Shown piece after piece: positions 46,440 through 57,591 of a DNA stretch of 64,000 nt. The DNA lies in NCBI GenBank assembly GCA_964036295.1, contig OZ038463.1:29189069-29253068 (forward strand). The letters run 5' to 3'. Made by a program: the position numbers and the translations under genes. Under the pieces are notes generated by a model. That model had not been told where the DNA came from and searched no databases. It saw only the letters and a program-made list of their open reading frames with translations. Position 1 is the first letter of the stretch. Each line of letters begins with the position of its first letter. Source of the DNA: Plumapathes pennacea. Lineage: Eukaryota > Cnidaria > Anthozoa > Antipatharia > Myriopathidae.

Positions 46440-47720
46440 ACACTGAAATCAGTGACTGTTGCAGCAGAGCAGCCGTCCATGCTAACTGCACCTCTAGGTG
46501 CTAAGTACACTGCAAAGCAAAGCAAAAATGGAAACCCAGCAGCACAGCCGCCCCTGCTAACTGCACCACTAGGTCCACTAAAATTCAGTGAAATCAGTGG
46601 AAGAAACATAAGCAAGCAAAAATGGACACCTACAGTAGCTGTGCAGCCGCCCTTGCTAGCTAACTGCACCACTAGGTCCACTAAAGACACTGAGACAAAT
46701 TATTGTAGCTATAGCAATAAAACCAGTGGAAGAAACATAAGTAAGCGAAAATGGAAACCTAGCAGCACAGCCGCCCTTGCTAACTGCACTACTAGGTCCG
46801 CTAAATACACTGGCAATAAAATAAGTGGAAGAAACATAAGTAAGGAAAAATGGAAACCTACAGTAGCTGTGCAGCCGCCCTTGCTAGCTAACTGCACCAC
46901 TAGGTTCGCTAGATACACTAATATAAATCATTGTAGCCATGGCAATAAAAAGAGTGGAAGAAACTTAAGTAAGCGAAAATGGAAACCTAGCAGTGCAGCC
47001 GCCCTTGCTAACTGCACCACTAGGTCCACTAAATACACTGATATCAATTAATGTAGCCATGGCAATAAAACCAGTGGAAGAAACGTAAGCAAGCAAAAAT
47101 GGACACCTACAGTAGCTGTGCAGCCGCCCTTGCTAGCTAACTGCACCACTAGGTCCACTAAATACACTGAGACAAATTATTGTAGCTATAGCAATAAAAC
47201 CAGTGGAAGAAACATAAGTAAGCGAAAATGGAAACCTAGCAGCACAGCCGCCCTTGCTAACTGCACCACTAGGTCCGCTAAATACACTGGCAATAAAATA
47301 AGTGGAAGAAACATAAGTAAGCAAAAATGGAAACCTACAGTAGCTGTGCAGCCGCCCTTGCTAGCTAACTGCACCACTAGGTTCGCTAGATACACTAATA
47401 TAAATCATTGTAGCCATGGCAATAAAAAGAGTGGAAGAAACTTAAGTAAGCGAAAATGGAAACCTAGCAGTGCAGCCGCCCTTGCTAACTGCACCACTAG
47501 GTCCACCAAATACACTGATATAAATTAATGTAGCCATGGCAATAAAACCAGTGGAGGAAACGTAAGCAAGCAAAATTGAAAACCTAGCAGTGTAGCCGCC
47601 CCTGCTAACTGCACCACTAGGACCACTAAATACACTGATATAAATTAATGTAGCCATGGCAATAAAACCAGTGGAAGAAACATAAGCAAGCATAATATTG
47701 AAAACCTAGCAGTGTAGCCA
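46440..47720. repeat. Minisatellite with a higher-order unit of about 478 bp
   Basis: Units of roughly 110-130 bp carry CTAACTGCACCACTAGGTCC and AGTGGAAGAAAC. Groups of four recur, for example 46600-47050 and 47080-47530. Open frames through it (CTTCTAGG-derived LANCTTRS and SGRNISK repeats) follow from unit lengths near multiples of three. Confidence 0.8.
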
Positions 47721-48289
47721 TTACTCATTAGTGGAGTAGCACCATCTTGAACCCTCAGGTTGGTTGTGGAGTGGGTGATACAGCAGAACCCTTAGTGGAC
47801 CCCTGGGTGGCAGACTGGAGGCCCTGCATAAGTTGCAATGTGACAAGCGCAGCAGCCAGTTCCAAATCCACAACGAAGGGGGGGGGGGGGAGGGGGGGGA
47901 TTCTGTCACTGAGAATATCCGGTGGCATCTGTCAACTAAGCCGAAACAACAGCTGCGGAAGAGTGCTTCTGGTGGTGTGGGTATCTGAAAAATAATTTAG
48001 AAGCAAACTTCCAAGCCACAGAAGCTGGTTAGCTCTGACACAACTAAAATAAACACCATTATATGACAGGAATATACGTGCAATAAGGCACAAGGCCTAA
48101 ACATGGTGAGACAATAAATAAATAAAAAGGAAACACTATGCATAACAATGATAATGTATGTCTGAACAGGAATAGTACACAGTCTAAATATGCTGTACTT
48201 ATGCACTAAAATAAAGAGGCTGAAAGGGTCCAATACATAGAGGATGAGGAGAAAGCCTGTGTCCTGTGGTACCAAACCTCATCGGTGTT

Positions 48290-49137
48290 TCTGCTAATTG
48301 CAATGAAACAGAAGGATCCAAGTTGTTGACCATATAGTCATAATCCTCCAGAATAGTGAAACAAAGGCAAGCATGAGAGCAAGACACAATAATGATAAAA
48401 ATGATACTGATAATAATAATAATAATCATAATCATAATCATAATACCAACAACATAGCAATGATGAGAGTGTTACTAACAAGGATATAATATTATAAATA
48501 TGACAATAATACATGTAATAAATCTTATCATACAGTAATCAGTGGGGCACCAGGCCACCACAGAAACTCTAAAAGGCACTAAATTACAAATAGGCACAAA
48601 GCCTACACGCACTGAGAAATGAAGCCTCAGGCAAGCAAAATGTGGAACGAAGCCACATAAATAGGCATGAAGCCTACAATAACATGCACTGAGAAGCATA
48701 GCCTCAGGCATACAAACTGCGGAACAAAGCCGCATAAACAGGCACAAAGCCTTATACCAAAACGGAAACAACAAGCAGCGACAATCACAGACATAAAGCC
48801 TAGCATATTGGCAGACAACAGTGGTCGCCGCAGCAGCAAGGGAGCATTCCCTCATACTACTACTACTACTAATAATAATAATAATCATCATCCTCATCAT
48901 CGAATAATTAATAATGATAATAAGAGTAATAATAATCATACTGCAATCATAATATTTATGCTAATAATGATATCAAATACTGTACCTCATCAGTGTTTCT
49001 TCTAAACGCCATGAAACAGAGGAATCCAAGTTGTTGACCATATATTCATGATCCCCCAGAATAGTGCAACAAAGGCAAGCAAGAGAGCAAGACACAATGA
49101 TAAAAATGATACTGATAATAATAATAATAATAATAAC

Positions 49138-49180
<43 letters not shown>

Positions 49181-49925
49181 GTAATAATAATAATAATCAT
49201 AATACCAATAACATAGCAATGATGAGAGTGATACTAACAAGGATATAATATTATAAATATGACAATAATACATGTAATAAATCTTATCATACAGTAATCA
49301 GTGGGGCACCAGGCCACCACAGAAACTCTAAAAGGCACTAAATTACAAATAGGCACAAAGCCTACACGCACTGAGAAACAAAGCCTCAGGCAAGCAAAAT
49401 GTGGAACGAAGCCACATAAATAGGCATGAAGCCCACAATAACATGCACTGAGAAGCATAGCCTCAGGCATACAAACTGCGGAACAAAGCCGCATAAACAG
49501 GCACAAAGCCCACATGCACTGAGAAACGAAGCCTCAGGCATACAAACTGCGGAACAAAGCCGCATAAACAGGCACAAAGCCTTACAACAAAACGGAAACA
49601 ACAAGCAGCGACAATCACAGACATAAGCCTAGCATATTGGCAGACAACAGTGGTCGCCGCAGCAGCAAGGGAGCATTCCCTCATACTACTACTACTACTA
49701 ATAATAATCATCATCATCATCATCCTCATCATAGAATAAATTAATAATGATAATAAAAGGAGTAATAATAATCATACTGCAATCATAATATTTATGCTAA
49801 TAATGATATCAAATACTGTACCTCATCAGTGTTTCTTTTAAACGCAATGAAACAGAGGGATCCAAGTTGTTGACCATAAAGTCATACTCCCCCAGAATAG
49901 CGCAACAAAGGCGAGCATGAGAGCA
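48290..49925. repeat. Repeated segment, two full copies and one partial
   Basis: About 48300-48980 and 49020-49820 match, and 49830-49925 is the start of a third. Each contains AAT-rich tracts and short units such as GGCACAAAGCC and GAAGCCTCAGGCA. Frames here are low-complexity by-products. Confidence 0.75.
49115..49199. repeat. AAT microsatellite
   Basis: Nearly pure AAT repeats inside the second copy of the repeated segment. The first copy has a much shorter tract. Confidence 0.9.
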
Positions 49926-50601
49926 AAATAATGTGTTTGCAAACACATACAGTATATGGCAGAACCGTGTAATAAGCCATCTCCGGATACCTCAATTAAC
50001 TTGTGAGGGGATATATCCAAAAATGATATTTCTAGTAATAATAATAATGATAATAGTACCAAATATTGCACCAAAGTATGAGGACGAGTCATTGATAACA
50101 ACAAGCACAACAACGAGGAACCAAGATATAAACAACAGTAAACAATTGCCAAGTACAAGCACAATAATACTGCCACTTGTAATGTAATGAAGCAAGACCA
50201 GAGGCCCTTTGATAAAAGAGCAACAAAGCTTATCAATGACAATGGATGCACAATATCATATCCTACGTCCAGCAAAACTTCGAACTTGGAAGGGTTGGAA
50301 TGAAAAGTTTGAAGCATGACTAAAACCTTCTGGATAGCTATAAGCATAACAGCCACCGAAAATTCAGATATTTAGCGGGGAGGGGCTGTAGAGAACAGTT
50401 CATCATTAGCTAGGAACGGAAGTAGTTTCTCCAGCCTCATTGTGAGGCCGCCATGCTTTCCGCAATGTGATAGCTGGCAATTAGTTTTGGAGTAATCGTG
50501 ATAAAAATTTTTCCTCGATGAGTATAAAACCGTAACTATGTAGTGCGATCACAACCAAAACATTCCCGTCAGGGCGACTAATTTTTAGAGAGACCCCGCC
50601 A

Positions 50602-51835
50602 GGTTGTTACGAAAACTAAGACCCATGAAAACGAAGACCTAAGACCTAAGACCTAAGACCCAAAAACGAAGACCCCCCTAAAACTCTCGTAAGACGGCTC
50701 ATAGGAGCCCGCGCTGTGTTCTGTTACTTTGTGCGAGTGTCTGTTTGATTCCACGTGCGTTTTAACGGGGGGTCTTAGTTTTCGTAATAGCCCCTTCGTT
50801 TTACGAAAACTAAGACCCTATCACAAATTAGCCGTAACAAGCATAACTGCTTCCGTGCTGCGACCAGAGCGAACAGTCAAACGAATAAAGTCAAGCGGAG
50901 TTGTCTGTTTGATTCTACGTGCGTTTTAAGAGGGGGTCTTAGTTTTCGTAATAACCCCTTCGTTTTACGAAAACTAAGACCCTATCACAAATTAGCCGTA
51001 ACAAGCACATCTGCCTCCGTGTTGCGACCAGGGTGAACAGTGAAACGAATAAAGTCAAACGGAGGTGTCTGTTTGATTCCACGTGCGTTTTAAGAGGGGG
51101 TCTTAGTTTTCGTGATAACCCCTTCGTTTTACGAAAACTAAGACCCTATCACAAATTAGCCGTAACAAGCACATCTGCCTCCGTGTTGCGACCAGGGTGA
51201 ACAGTGAAACAAATAAAGTCAAACAGAGGTGTCTGTTTGATTCCACGTGCGTTTTAACGGGGGGTCTTAGTTTTCGTAATAACCCCTTCGTTTTACGAAA
51301 ACTAAGACCCTATCACAAATTAGCCGTAACAAGCACATCTGCCTCCGTGTTGCGACCAGGGTGAACAGTGAAACAAATAAAGTCAAACAGAGGTGTCTGT
51401 TTGATTCCACGTGCGTTTTAACGGGGGGTCTTAGTTTTCGTAATAACCCCTTCGTTTTACGAAAACTAAGACCCTATCACAAATTAGCCGTAACAAGCAC
51501 ATCTGCCTCCGTGTTGCGACCAGGGTGAACAGTGAAACGAATAAAGTCAAACAGAGGTGTCTGTTTGATTCCACGTGCGTTTTAACGGGGGGTCTTAGTT
51601 TTCGTAATAACCCCTTCGTTTTACGAAAACTAAGACCCTATCACAAATTAGTCGTAACAAGCATATCTGCTTCTTTGCTGCGACCGAGGCGAACAGTGAA
51701 ACGAATAAAGTCAAACGGAGGTGTCTGTTTGATTCCACGTGCGTTTCAAGAGGGGGTCTTAGTTTTCGTAATATCCCCTTCCTTTTACGAAAACTAAGAC
51801 CCTACCACAATTTAGCCATAATAAACATATGTAAT
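50602..51835 (+). repeat. Left arm of the foldback element (seven 164-bp units)
   Basis: The unit hairpin starts near 50771, 50935, 51099, 51263, 51427, 51591 and 51755, exactly 164 bp apart. The outer part contains a GACCTAA sub-repeat (about 50635-50660). Confidence 0.9.
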
Positions 51836-52698
51836 ATTGATGGGAGGCTGTGCTGTATTTCTTCCTCTAAGTGCGTTTCAACAGAACAGTTTAGCGGATG
51901 TTTTAGTCTACGGTGACGTCCGAAGTACTGGGAGTTCGTAAATACGTAACCAGACAGGAAGCCTCATTGCTTGTGACGTCACAAGCTATAAAATGCAGCG
52001 ATTTTTTTTTTTTTTTATTTTTCTGGGTTAGAGATCTGCATGCGATGATTGGTTGATATTATCATGTGATTTGTGATGACGTTGTGATCACGTGACTTGT
52101 CGAGCAAGCAGTTTCGCCATTTTGAAGACAGCAAGTTGCTTGCCTTAGTTGGCTCTGTGGATTATTTTATGGACCGCTCATCTTACTTACAAACGCATAC
52201 GCCGGCTGCGGTAGACCCATACTAAATTTCATTGAGCGGTTTTGGCTTGGGTCGGTCCGTTCAGCCTCAAAAGCCACATTGAAAGCCATGAAAACAAATG
52301 CAATGAATTTATCAATGAACTGCATAACTATGCACAACTGTACAGAAATGTACGAAGAATCTAATATCCAGAACCTTGAGAACTTGAAGGAACAAGCTGA
52401 ACGAAGGCGCTCGAGATACAAAGACGAGAACCTGTGTAAAGACGGCGATTCTTGACAAGCGCTTGATAGCGGATTATATGGAACTGTTTAGTATGAGGGT
52501 GAACTTGAAGGTACTTTGTATTCTTTTACTTTGTATTATTCTTGCTGATACAAGTAAAGCGTCAGAAAATCTGACTTTTGTTTGGAATCAAAATTTCACT
52601 CTGCGTGCATTTATGTTGTTGTTGCGAGATTTTGGCTCGGTGCCATGAAGGTCAAACAATCAGTGGAACAGATGGCGTTATTATTTGAAAATTAGGAA

Positions 52699-53034
52699 AT
52701 GGCTGAGGAAAAAGTGACCGTTGGTAGATCTTGCTTCGCTCAGTTTTATTGTATTCCCATAAATGTTTATGTGAAAGAAAACCGAAGTCCTCCAAGAAGA
52801 AGTCGTGAGCCAAGCCACGTACCATTGAATTACCTTTCACGCATTTTGAACAAGAGTAGAAAAAGCAGGCGACTAATACAAGAATACATTTCAAAGAATG
52901 TCCCAAAGTCGTCAAAAGTTCATGATTATACCCGAGCTTACGTACTTCACAATGCTAATGCGTTCCGTGAACGTGCATGGAAACAACATGGAAACAATAA
53001 AAAGCCACAGATGGAAATGGAAAGAGAAAATTAG
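52699..53034 (+). CDS. Unrecognised ORF in the foldback core
   Basis: 111 aa from ATG, basic at the C-terminus, with LNKSRKSRRLIQEYISKN. A related stretch, FNKSRKDRQAITSRIFVTEY, is encoded at about 53795-53860, so the core contains two diverged copies of one module. No known domain is recognised; expression is unsupported. Confidence 0.3.
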   Translation: MAEEKVTVGRSCFAQFYCIPINVYVKENRSPPRRSREPSHVPLNYLSRILNKSRKSRRLIQEYISKNVPKSSKVHDYTRAYVLHNANAFRERAWKQHGNNKKPQMEMEREN

Positions 53035-53527
53035 GATCAATAAACCATCGCTGCGAGAAAGCTAGAAGCTCAAAAAGAAGATTGCCAAAAGTAACCGAGG
53101 TGCTAAGATACGTTTGTATTTTAAAATGTGTTAAAACACAGGCATTGCAAGATCAGACGTATTCAGAGATCAAAATCACAGAACCAAGTACAATGGGTTT
53201 TCTCTGTCAAGGGATATAGAAAAAAATTCCGGTCCTTCAGTTGTTGATCCAAACAAAACGATCATCGGTTGGCTTTCTGGATGCACGGAAGCCATACTTT
53301 AGGAGCGATTTTGGCTTGCATTGTTTTTAAGCGTCGGAAGACTTGAAAATAGCCGTACCCAAATGCTTGATGTGTTACCAGCGGGACCCCCGTAAAGTAC
53401 GAAGGGTTGTGTTTTGCAAATGCTCGATTATAGATACCGCTTCAACCAATGTATCTGTGTTCTGAGCAATATTTGTGTGAAAGAACATCGAATAAGTAGT
53501 AGAAGACGTGTCGAAACTTGATAGAAC

Positions 53528-53902
53528 TTGAACTTTTCCCTGCGGGCAGAGCGTCTCCCTTTGTCGGAAACTCTGCGGCTTTGTGTAACGCGCGGCGTAT
53601 ACGAACAGTCGGCGTTTAACTTCGTTTTGCGTGCAGTAAAGGTTCTTTGTTTATTGTCTGAGGATATTGAATTACTAATAGGATTGAGGCAAATATCACG
53701 CGAGATTAAGATACAAGATCTGTCAATGAAATGTCACGAGCATAATATCATAGAACGGGGAATCCCGAATCATCAGGTACTTAGCTTTCACTCACGCCGC
53801 TTTAACAAAAGCAGGAAAGACCGGCAGGCGATTACATCGAGAATATTTGTCACTGAATACCTCGAAGTCTTCAAGGTTGATATCCGACTATCCGAGCCGT
53901 AA
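53528..53902 (+). pseudogene. Second, diverged module copy in the foldback core
   Basis: An open frame without a good ATG start. DNA similarity to 52795-52940 is visible through TTTCAC-CGC, AACAA-AG-AG-AAA and onward. It may be the remains of a larger coding region carried by the element. Confidence 0.3.
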
Positions 53903-54127
53903 TGTTCGCTCCACAAGCCCGTGATGCACGCCTTTGTTGTCACGGTATTCAAACGTCTGCAGCTTCCGATAGAGATTAATTTCGTATCGACCCAGAATTT
54001 TGCGTTAAAGCTTAATGCATAGCAGTCTTGAACATATTAGTGATCAGACTTGTACATGTAGGATGCGTAACGTCTGAGATGGCTTTTTCATACGAAGTAA
54101 TTTCATCATGGGAAGTGTCATGTTTTA

Positions 54128-54460
54128 GGCCCCGTCCACACTACGCCGGATAAATTTGAAAACGCAACTTTATTCTTACGGTTAGGAAAACGCTCTTCAA
54201 AGTGGATAAATTTGAAAGCGCCGGCTTTGCGTTTTGGTGTGGACGAAAAACATTTTGAAAACGGAACTTTTCGAAAACCCTGACTCACGTGGCCACGTCA
54301 AGTGGTTTCAAAGATTGTCAGGGACGTTTGTAGAGCAATAACAATACATTTGGGCCCGGAAACATTTTATCCGTTTTCCAGTGTGGACGGAAAACATTTC
54401 TTGCGTTTTCAGAGTGAAAGTTGCGTTTTCAAATTTATCCGGCGTAGTGTGGACGGGGCC
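54128..54460. mobile_element. 333-bp MITE, PIF/Harbinger-like, TTA target duplication
   Basis: Inverted ends GGCCCCGTCCACACTACGCC, continuing inward through GGATAAATTTGAAAACGCAA, lie between TTA at 54125-54127 and 54461-54463. It is nested in the foldback core, so it inserted after the core was assembled or was carried in. Confidence 0.8.
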
Positions 54461-55297
54461 TTAATGTGTTACAGCTACTTGAACATGATGCACACGCTGG
54501 GAAGATGAGATAAGGCTATTACGCTGTCTTACAGCTACTTAAGATGTCGGGTATTCCCCAGTCAATCCCATTACAAAATGACAACACAGTTCCTCCACAA
54601 AACATGTCAGCTTGAAAATTCACTCAACAAGGTTGCCAGGTTGTATAGAAAGCGTCACACAAGTACTGTCACGTGCATCGGAAAGCAATGAAAACTGGGT
54701 TGTTGCAAACGAAGAATATTCCTACGGGGCCTTCGATAATTGTTTTCTCTCAATTATTATAATACACTTTTTCGTGAATATCTGTTTGACCAAAATTAGA
54801 AGAAAAGAGGGCAAGAAAAATAAAGGGAGCTCTTGGATCCGTCATTTGCAAAAACTGACTCGGCTATAATATCTTTTGCATATAAACGCACGACAAAAGT
54901 TCCTCTCCCGGGACCCCGCGTGTCTCTATTCATTGTACTAATGACGTCACAAGCGCACTGGCCACGGGCCTGTCTTGTTCATTGTAAAATCACGTATATT
55001 CATCAATAACAGCATAATTGGCATTGTTATGGAATGTGATACAATATTTTGATTTACGATTTATACATTATGGCGAAAAACAGGTTACAGGCTCGAAAGA
55101 ATCGAAAGAACATAAATTGTGACATTGTAGAGAATACCTCAATCTTATAGCAATTAACACTTGTCAATGGTGAATAAAAGCTTACAAAGTATTGTTTCCT
55201 TGGGGCACCGCTTCATAAGACAGCAATTTAAAAAGTTCTCTGCATAATGTTTAGAGTTCATATATTTCAAATTTGAAAACCAAAAAAAGAGAAACTT

Positions 55298-55568
55298 TTA
55301 AAAATCCTTGAGAAAAAGGCATTGCTCGTACGTCTCCTTGCTCAAAATTTTCTTAATGACAACCTTCTCTCCCTCACAGCTTCCTCTTTTCGCAACAAAC
55401 ACAGAGCCGAACGTGCCTTGACCAATGGGATCTTCTTTTTCTATTTATACTACGATCTTCTTTTTCGAACAGCTCCGTCCAGTTGAATAAGGGAACATTT
55501 GCGCCCAACAGGGATCCTAGCGCGTCTGGTGCCGTAGATGGCTTCAAAGTTGGAAACTTGGAAGACAT
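55298..55568 (-). pseudogene. Captured protein-kinase N-lobe fragment
   Basis: From ATG at 55568 the frame runs through ALGSLLGANVPLFNWTELFE. After a 25-bp tandem duplication (GATCTTCTTTTTC at 55429-55441 and again at 55454-55466) the kinase frame continues as DPIGQGTFGSVFVAKRG and then EKVVIKKILSKETYEQ. GxGxFGxV is the glycine-rich ATP loop and VVIKK holds the ATP-binding Lys of the VAIK motif. The reading stops soon after (LKDF, TAA), so the rest of the kinase is absent. The duplication shifts the frame by one, so even this piece is broken. It looks like a gene fragment picked up by the transposon. A transposon-native kinase is a less likely alternative. Confidence 0.65.
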
Positions 55569-56035
55569 ATTTGCTCTATCAGGTCACATTGCGAAGAGTA
55601 TAGTGTGGAACTAAACATGCAAATTTTGTATGTGCGACGCGAACCCCAGGAGCGTGAGATTTTCTTTTTGTCCGATTGATGATGTCAACTTCCGGTTTAA
55701 AAGGCTTCTCGATTTGGACAACTGACAGTTATCGAAATACCTTTACTGTTTTTATTTATTTTTTATCATTAAGCAAATGAAATAGTAAGCTAAAATATCA
55801 AAAGTCATTTACGAAATCAGAATGACCACACGCTAATTTTTATTACTCCTGACTTCTTTACTCTTTTGCATCTGTCAAAGGTGCGAATGTCGCAGGAATG
55901 TGCGACATTTCTTCGTTTAATTAAATTGATAATGCATGCAATTATACTTCCTCGCACTTCTGACCGCAAATATGCTTGTTATTTGTACCAACCTATTGGG
56001 GTCTTGTCTAGATGTGCTTGTTATGGCAAAGTTGT

Positions 56036-57076
56036 GATAGGGTCTTAGTTTTCGTAAAACGAAGGGGCTATTACGAAAACTAAGACCCCCTCTTAAAACG
56101 CACGTAGAACCAAACAGACACCTCCGTTTGACTTTATTCGTTTCACTGTTCGCCTCGGTCGCAACACGGAGGCAGATGTGCTTGTTACGGCTAATTTGTG
56201 ATAGGGTCTTAGTTTTCGTAAAACGAAGGGGTTATTACGAAAACTAAGACCCCCTCTTAAAACGCACTTTGAACCAAACAGACACCTCCGTTTGGCTTTA
56301 TTCGTTTCACTGTTCGCCTCGGTCGCAGCAAAGAAGCAGATATGCTTGTTACGACTAATTTGTGATAGGGTCTTAGTTTTCGTAAAACGAAGGGGTTATT
56401 ACGAAAACTAAGACCCCCTCTTAAAACGCACGTGGAATCAAACAGACACCTCCGTTTGACTTTATTCGTTTCACTGTTCACCCTGGTCGCAACACGGAGG
56501 CAGATGTGCTTGTTACGGCTAATTTGTGATAGGGTCTTAGTTTTCGTAAAACGAAGGGGTTATTACGAAAGCTAAGACCCCCTCTTAAAACGCACGTGGA
56601 ATCAAACAGACACCTCCGTTTGACTTTATTCGTTTCACTGTTCACCCTGGTCGCAACACGGAGGCAGATGTGCTTGTTACGGCTAATTTGTGATAGGGTC
56701 TTAGTTTTCGTAAAACGAAGGGGTTATTACGAAAACTAAGACCCCCTCTTAAAACGCACGTAGAATCAAACAGACAACTCCGCTTGACTTTATTCGTTTG
56801 ACTGTTCGCTCTGGTCGCAGCACGGAAGCAGTTATGCTTGTTACGGCTAATTTGTGATAGGGTCTTAGTTTTCGTAAAACGAAGGGGTTATTACGAAAAC
56901 TAAGACCCCCCGTTGAAACGCACGTGGAATCAAACAGACACTCGCACAAAGTAACAGAACACAGCGCGGGCTCCTATGAGCCGTCTTACGAGAGTTTTAG
57001 GGGGGTCTTCGTTTTTGGGTCTTAGGTCTTAGGTCTTAGGTCTTCGTTTTCATGGGTCTTAGTTTTCGTAACAACC
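56036..57076 (-). repeat. Right arm of the foldback element (six 164-bp units)
   Basis: Unit hairpins near 56041, 56205, 56369, 56533, 56697 and 56861, inverted relative to the left arm. The outer tip mirrors the left tip through the GACCTAA sub-repeat (here TTAGGTC). Confidence 0.9.
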
Positions 57077-57591
57077 GACCCCGCCATGCATATACTGTAC
57101 ACATACAATTGTGAGAACGGTGAATACGACGGACAGCAACTGACCTAACACACAATCGGGTAGCATCAGAAATATTATGCTGAGCAATTGCAGGCCGAGG
57201 GTATGATGGAGAATAAATTAACACTCGGCGATAATATAACCCGAACACACCAACATGTGGCGGCGGTGAAACAATAAAACTAAACGGAGTACGATCGAAT
57301 TGGCAAACATATGGAATGGGAAACATATGTAACATGCCATACATAAGTTCGTTGCAATGTGGAATACAAAGAGGGGTAAAATACATCACCTCACCGCGTT
57401 GAGCAAATTGCGTCCGGCCTTGAAGACACCCTGAAAAGAGTGAATGATTGTAATGACCCACGTGTTATCCCCAGGTCTCCTCGCCATCGGCCAATCCCCA
57501 AAGGAATACATTGTGCAATCTAGCGTTACTATAATAAGGCAGATCTAATTAAAGGCATAAAATTCCTATTTGCGGGCAAATATTTTCTTTA

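Larger units (their letters stand above)
50602..57076. mobile_element. Foldback/Mutator-like element, 6,475 bp, with tandem-repeat arms and a 10-bp target duplication
   Basis: GGTTGTTACGAAAACTAAG at the left and its exact inverse at the right (CTTAGTTTTCGTAACAACC) are each flanked by GACCCCGCCA (50592-50601 and 57077-57086), a perfect 10-bp duplication. Each inverted arm is over 1 kb: a unique outer part of about 165 bp, then 164-bp tandem units, seven on the left and six on the right. Every unit carries a hairpin formed by GGGTCTTAGTTTTCGTAA and its complement. Target duplications of 9-11 bp fit Mutator-like elements, and tandem-repeat arms fit Foldback elements. The core (51836-56035) encodes no transposase I can recognise, so it is probably non-autonomous. 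It carries a kinase fragment, a PIF-like MITE and R1-related sequence. Confidence 0.85.
45835..57587. mobile_element. Long element E (11.75 kb) bounded by TTTA, host of the foldback element
   Basis: The left 219 bp match 45365-45583 and the right 190 bp (57398-57587) match 45641-45830. TTTA follows at 57588-57591. The flanks on both sides match a continuous stretch at about 21960-22000, which holds a single TTTA. Without the nested 6.5-kb element it is about 5.3 kb and consists of minisatellites and repeated non-coding segments. A 4-bp duplication is found in several DNA-transposon groups; the class is not resolved. No transposase is recognised. Confidence 0.6.

Noticed and set aside
48475-48939. 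Long minus-strand frames rich in Ile, Cys, Leu and Tyr (also near 49000-49732)
   Set aside because: They arise from AAT tracts and short repeat units inside duplicated non-coding segments.
50771-51835. CRISPR-like array
   Set aside because: Units are 164 bp with no unique spacers, are present inverted at the other arm, and lie in animal DNA.
52463-52648. 61-codon frame with a signal-peptide-like start in the foldback core
   Set aside because: Too short, with no recognisable mature domain; hydrophobic by chance composition is likely.
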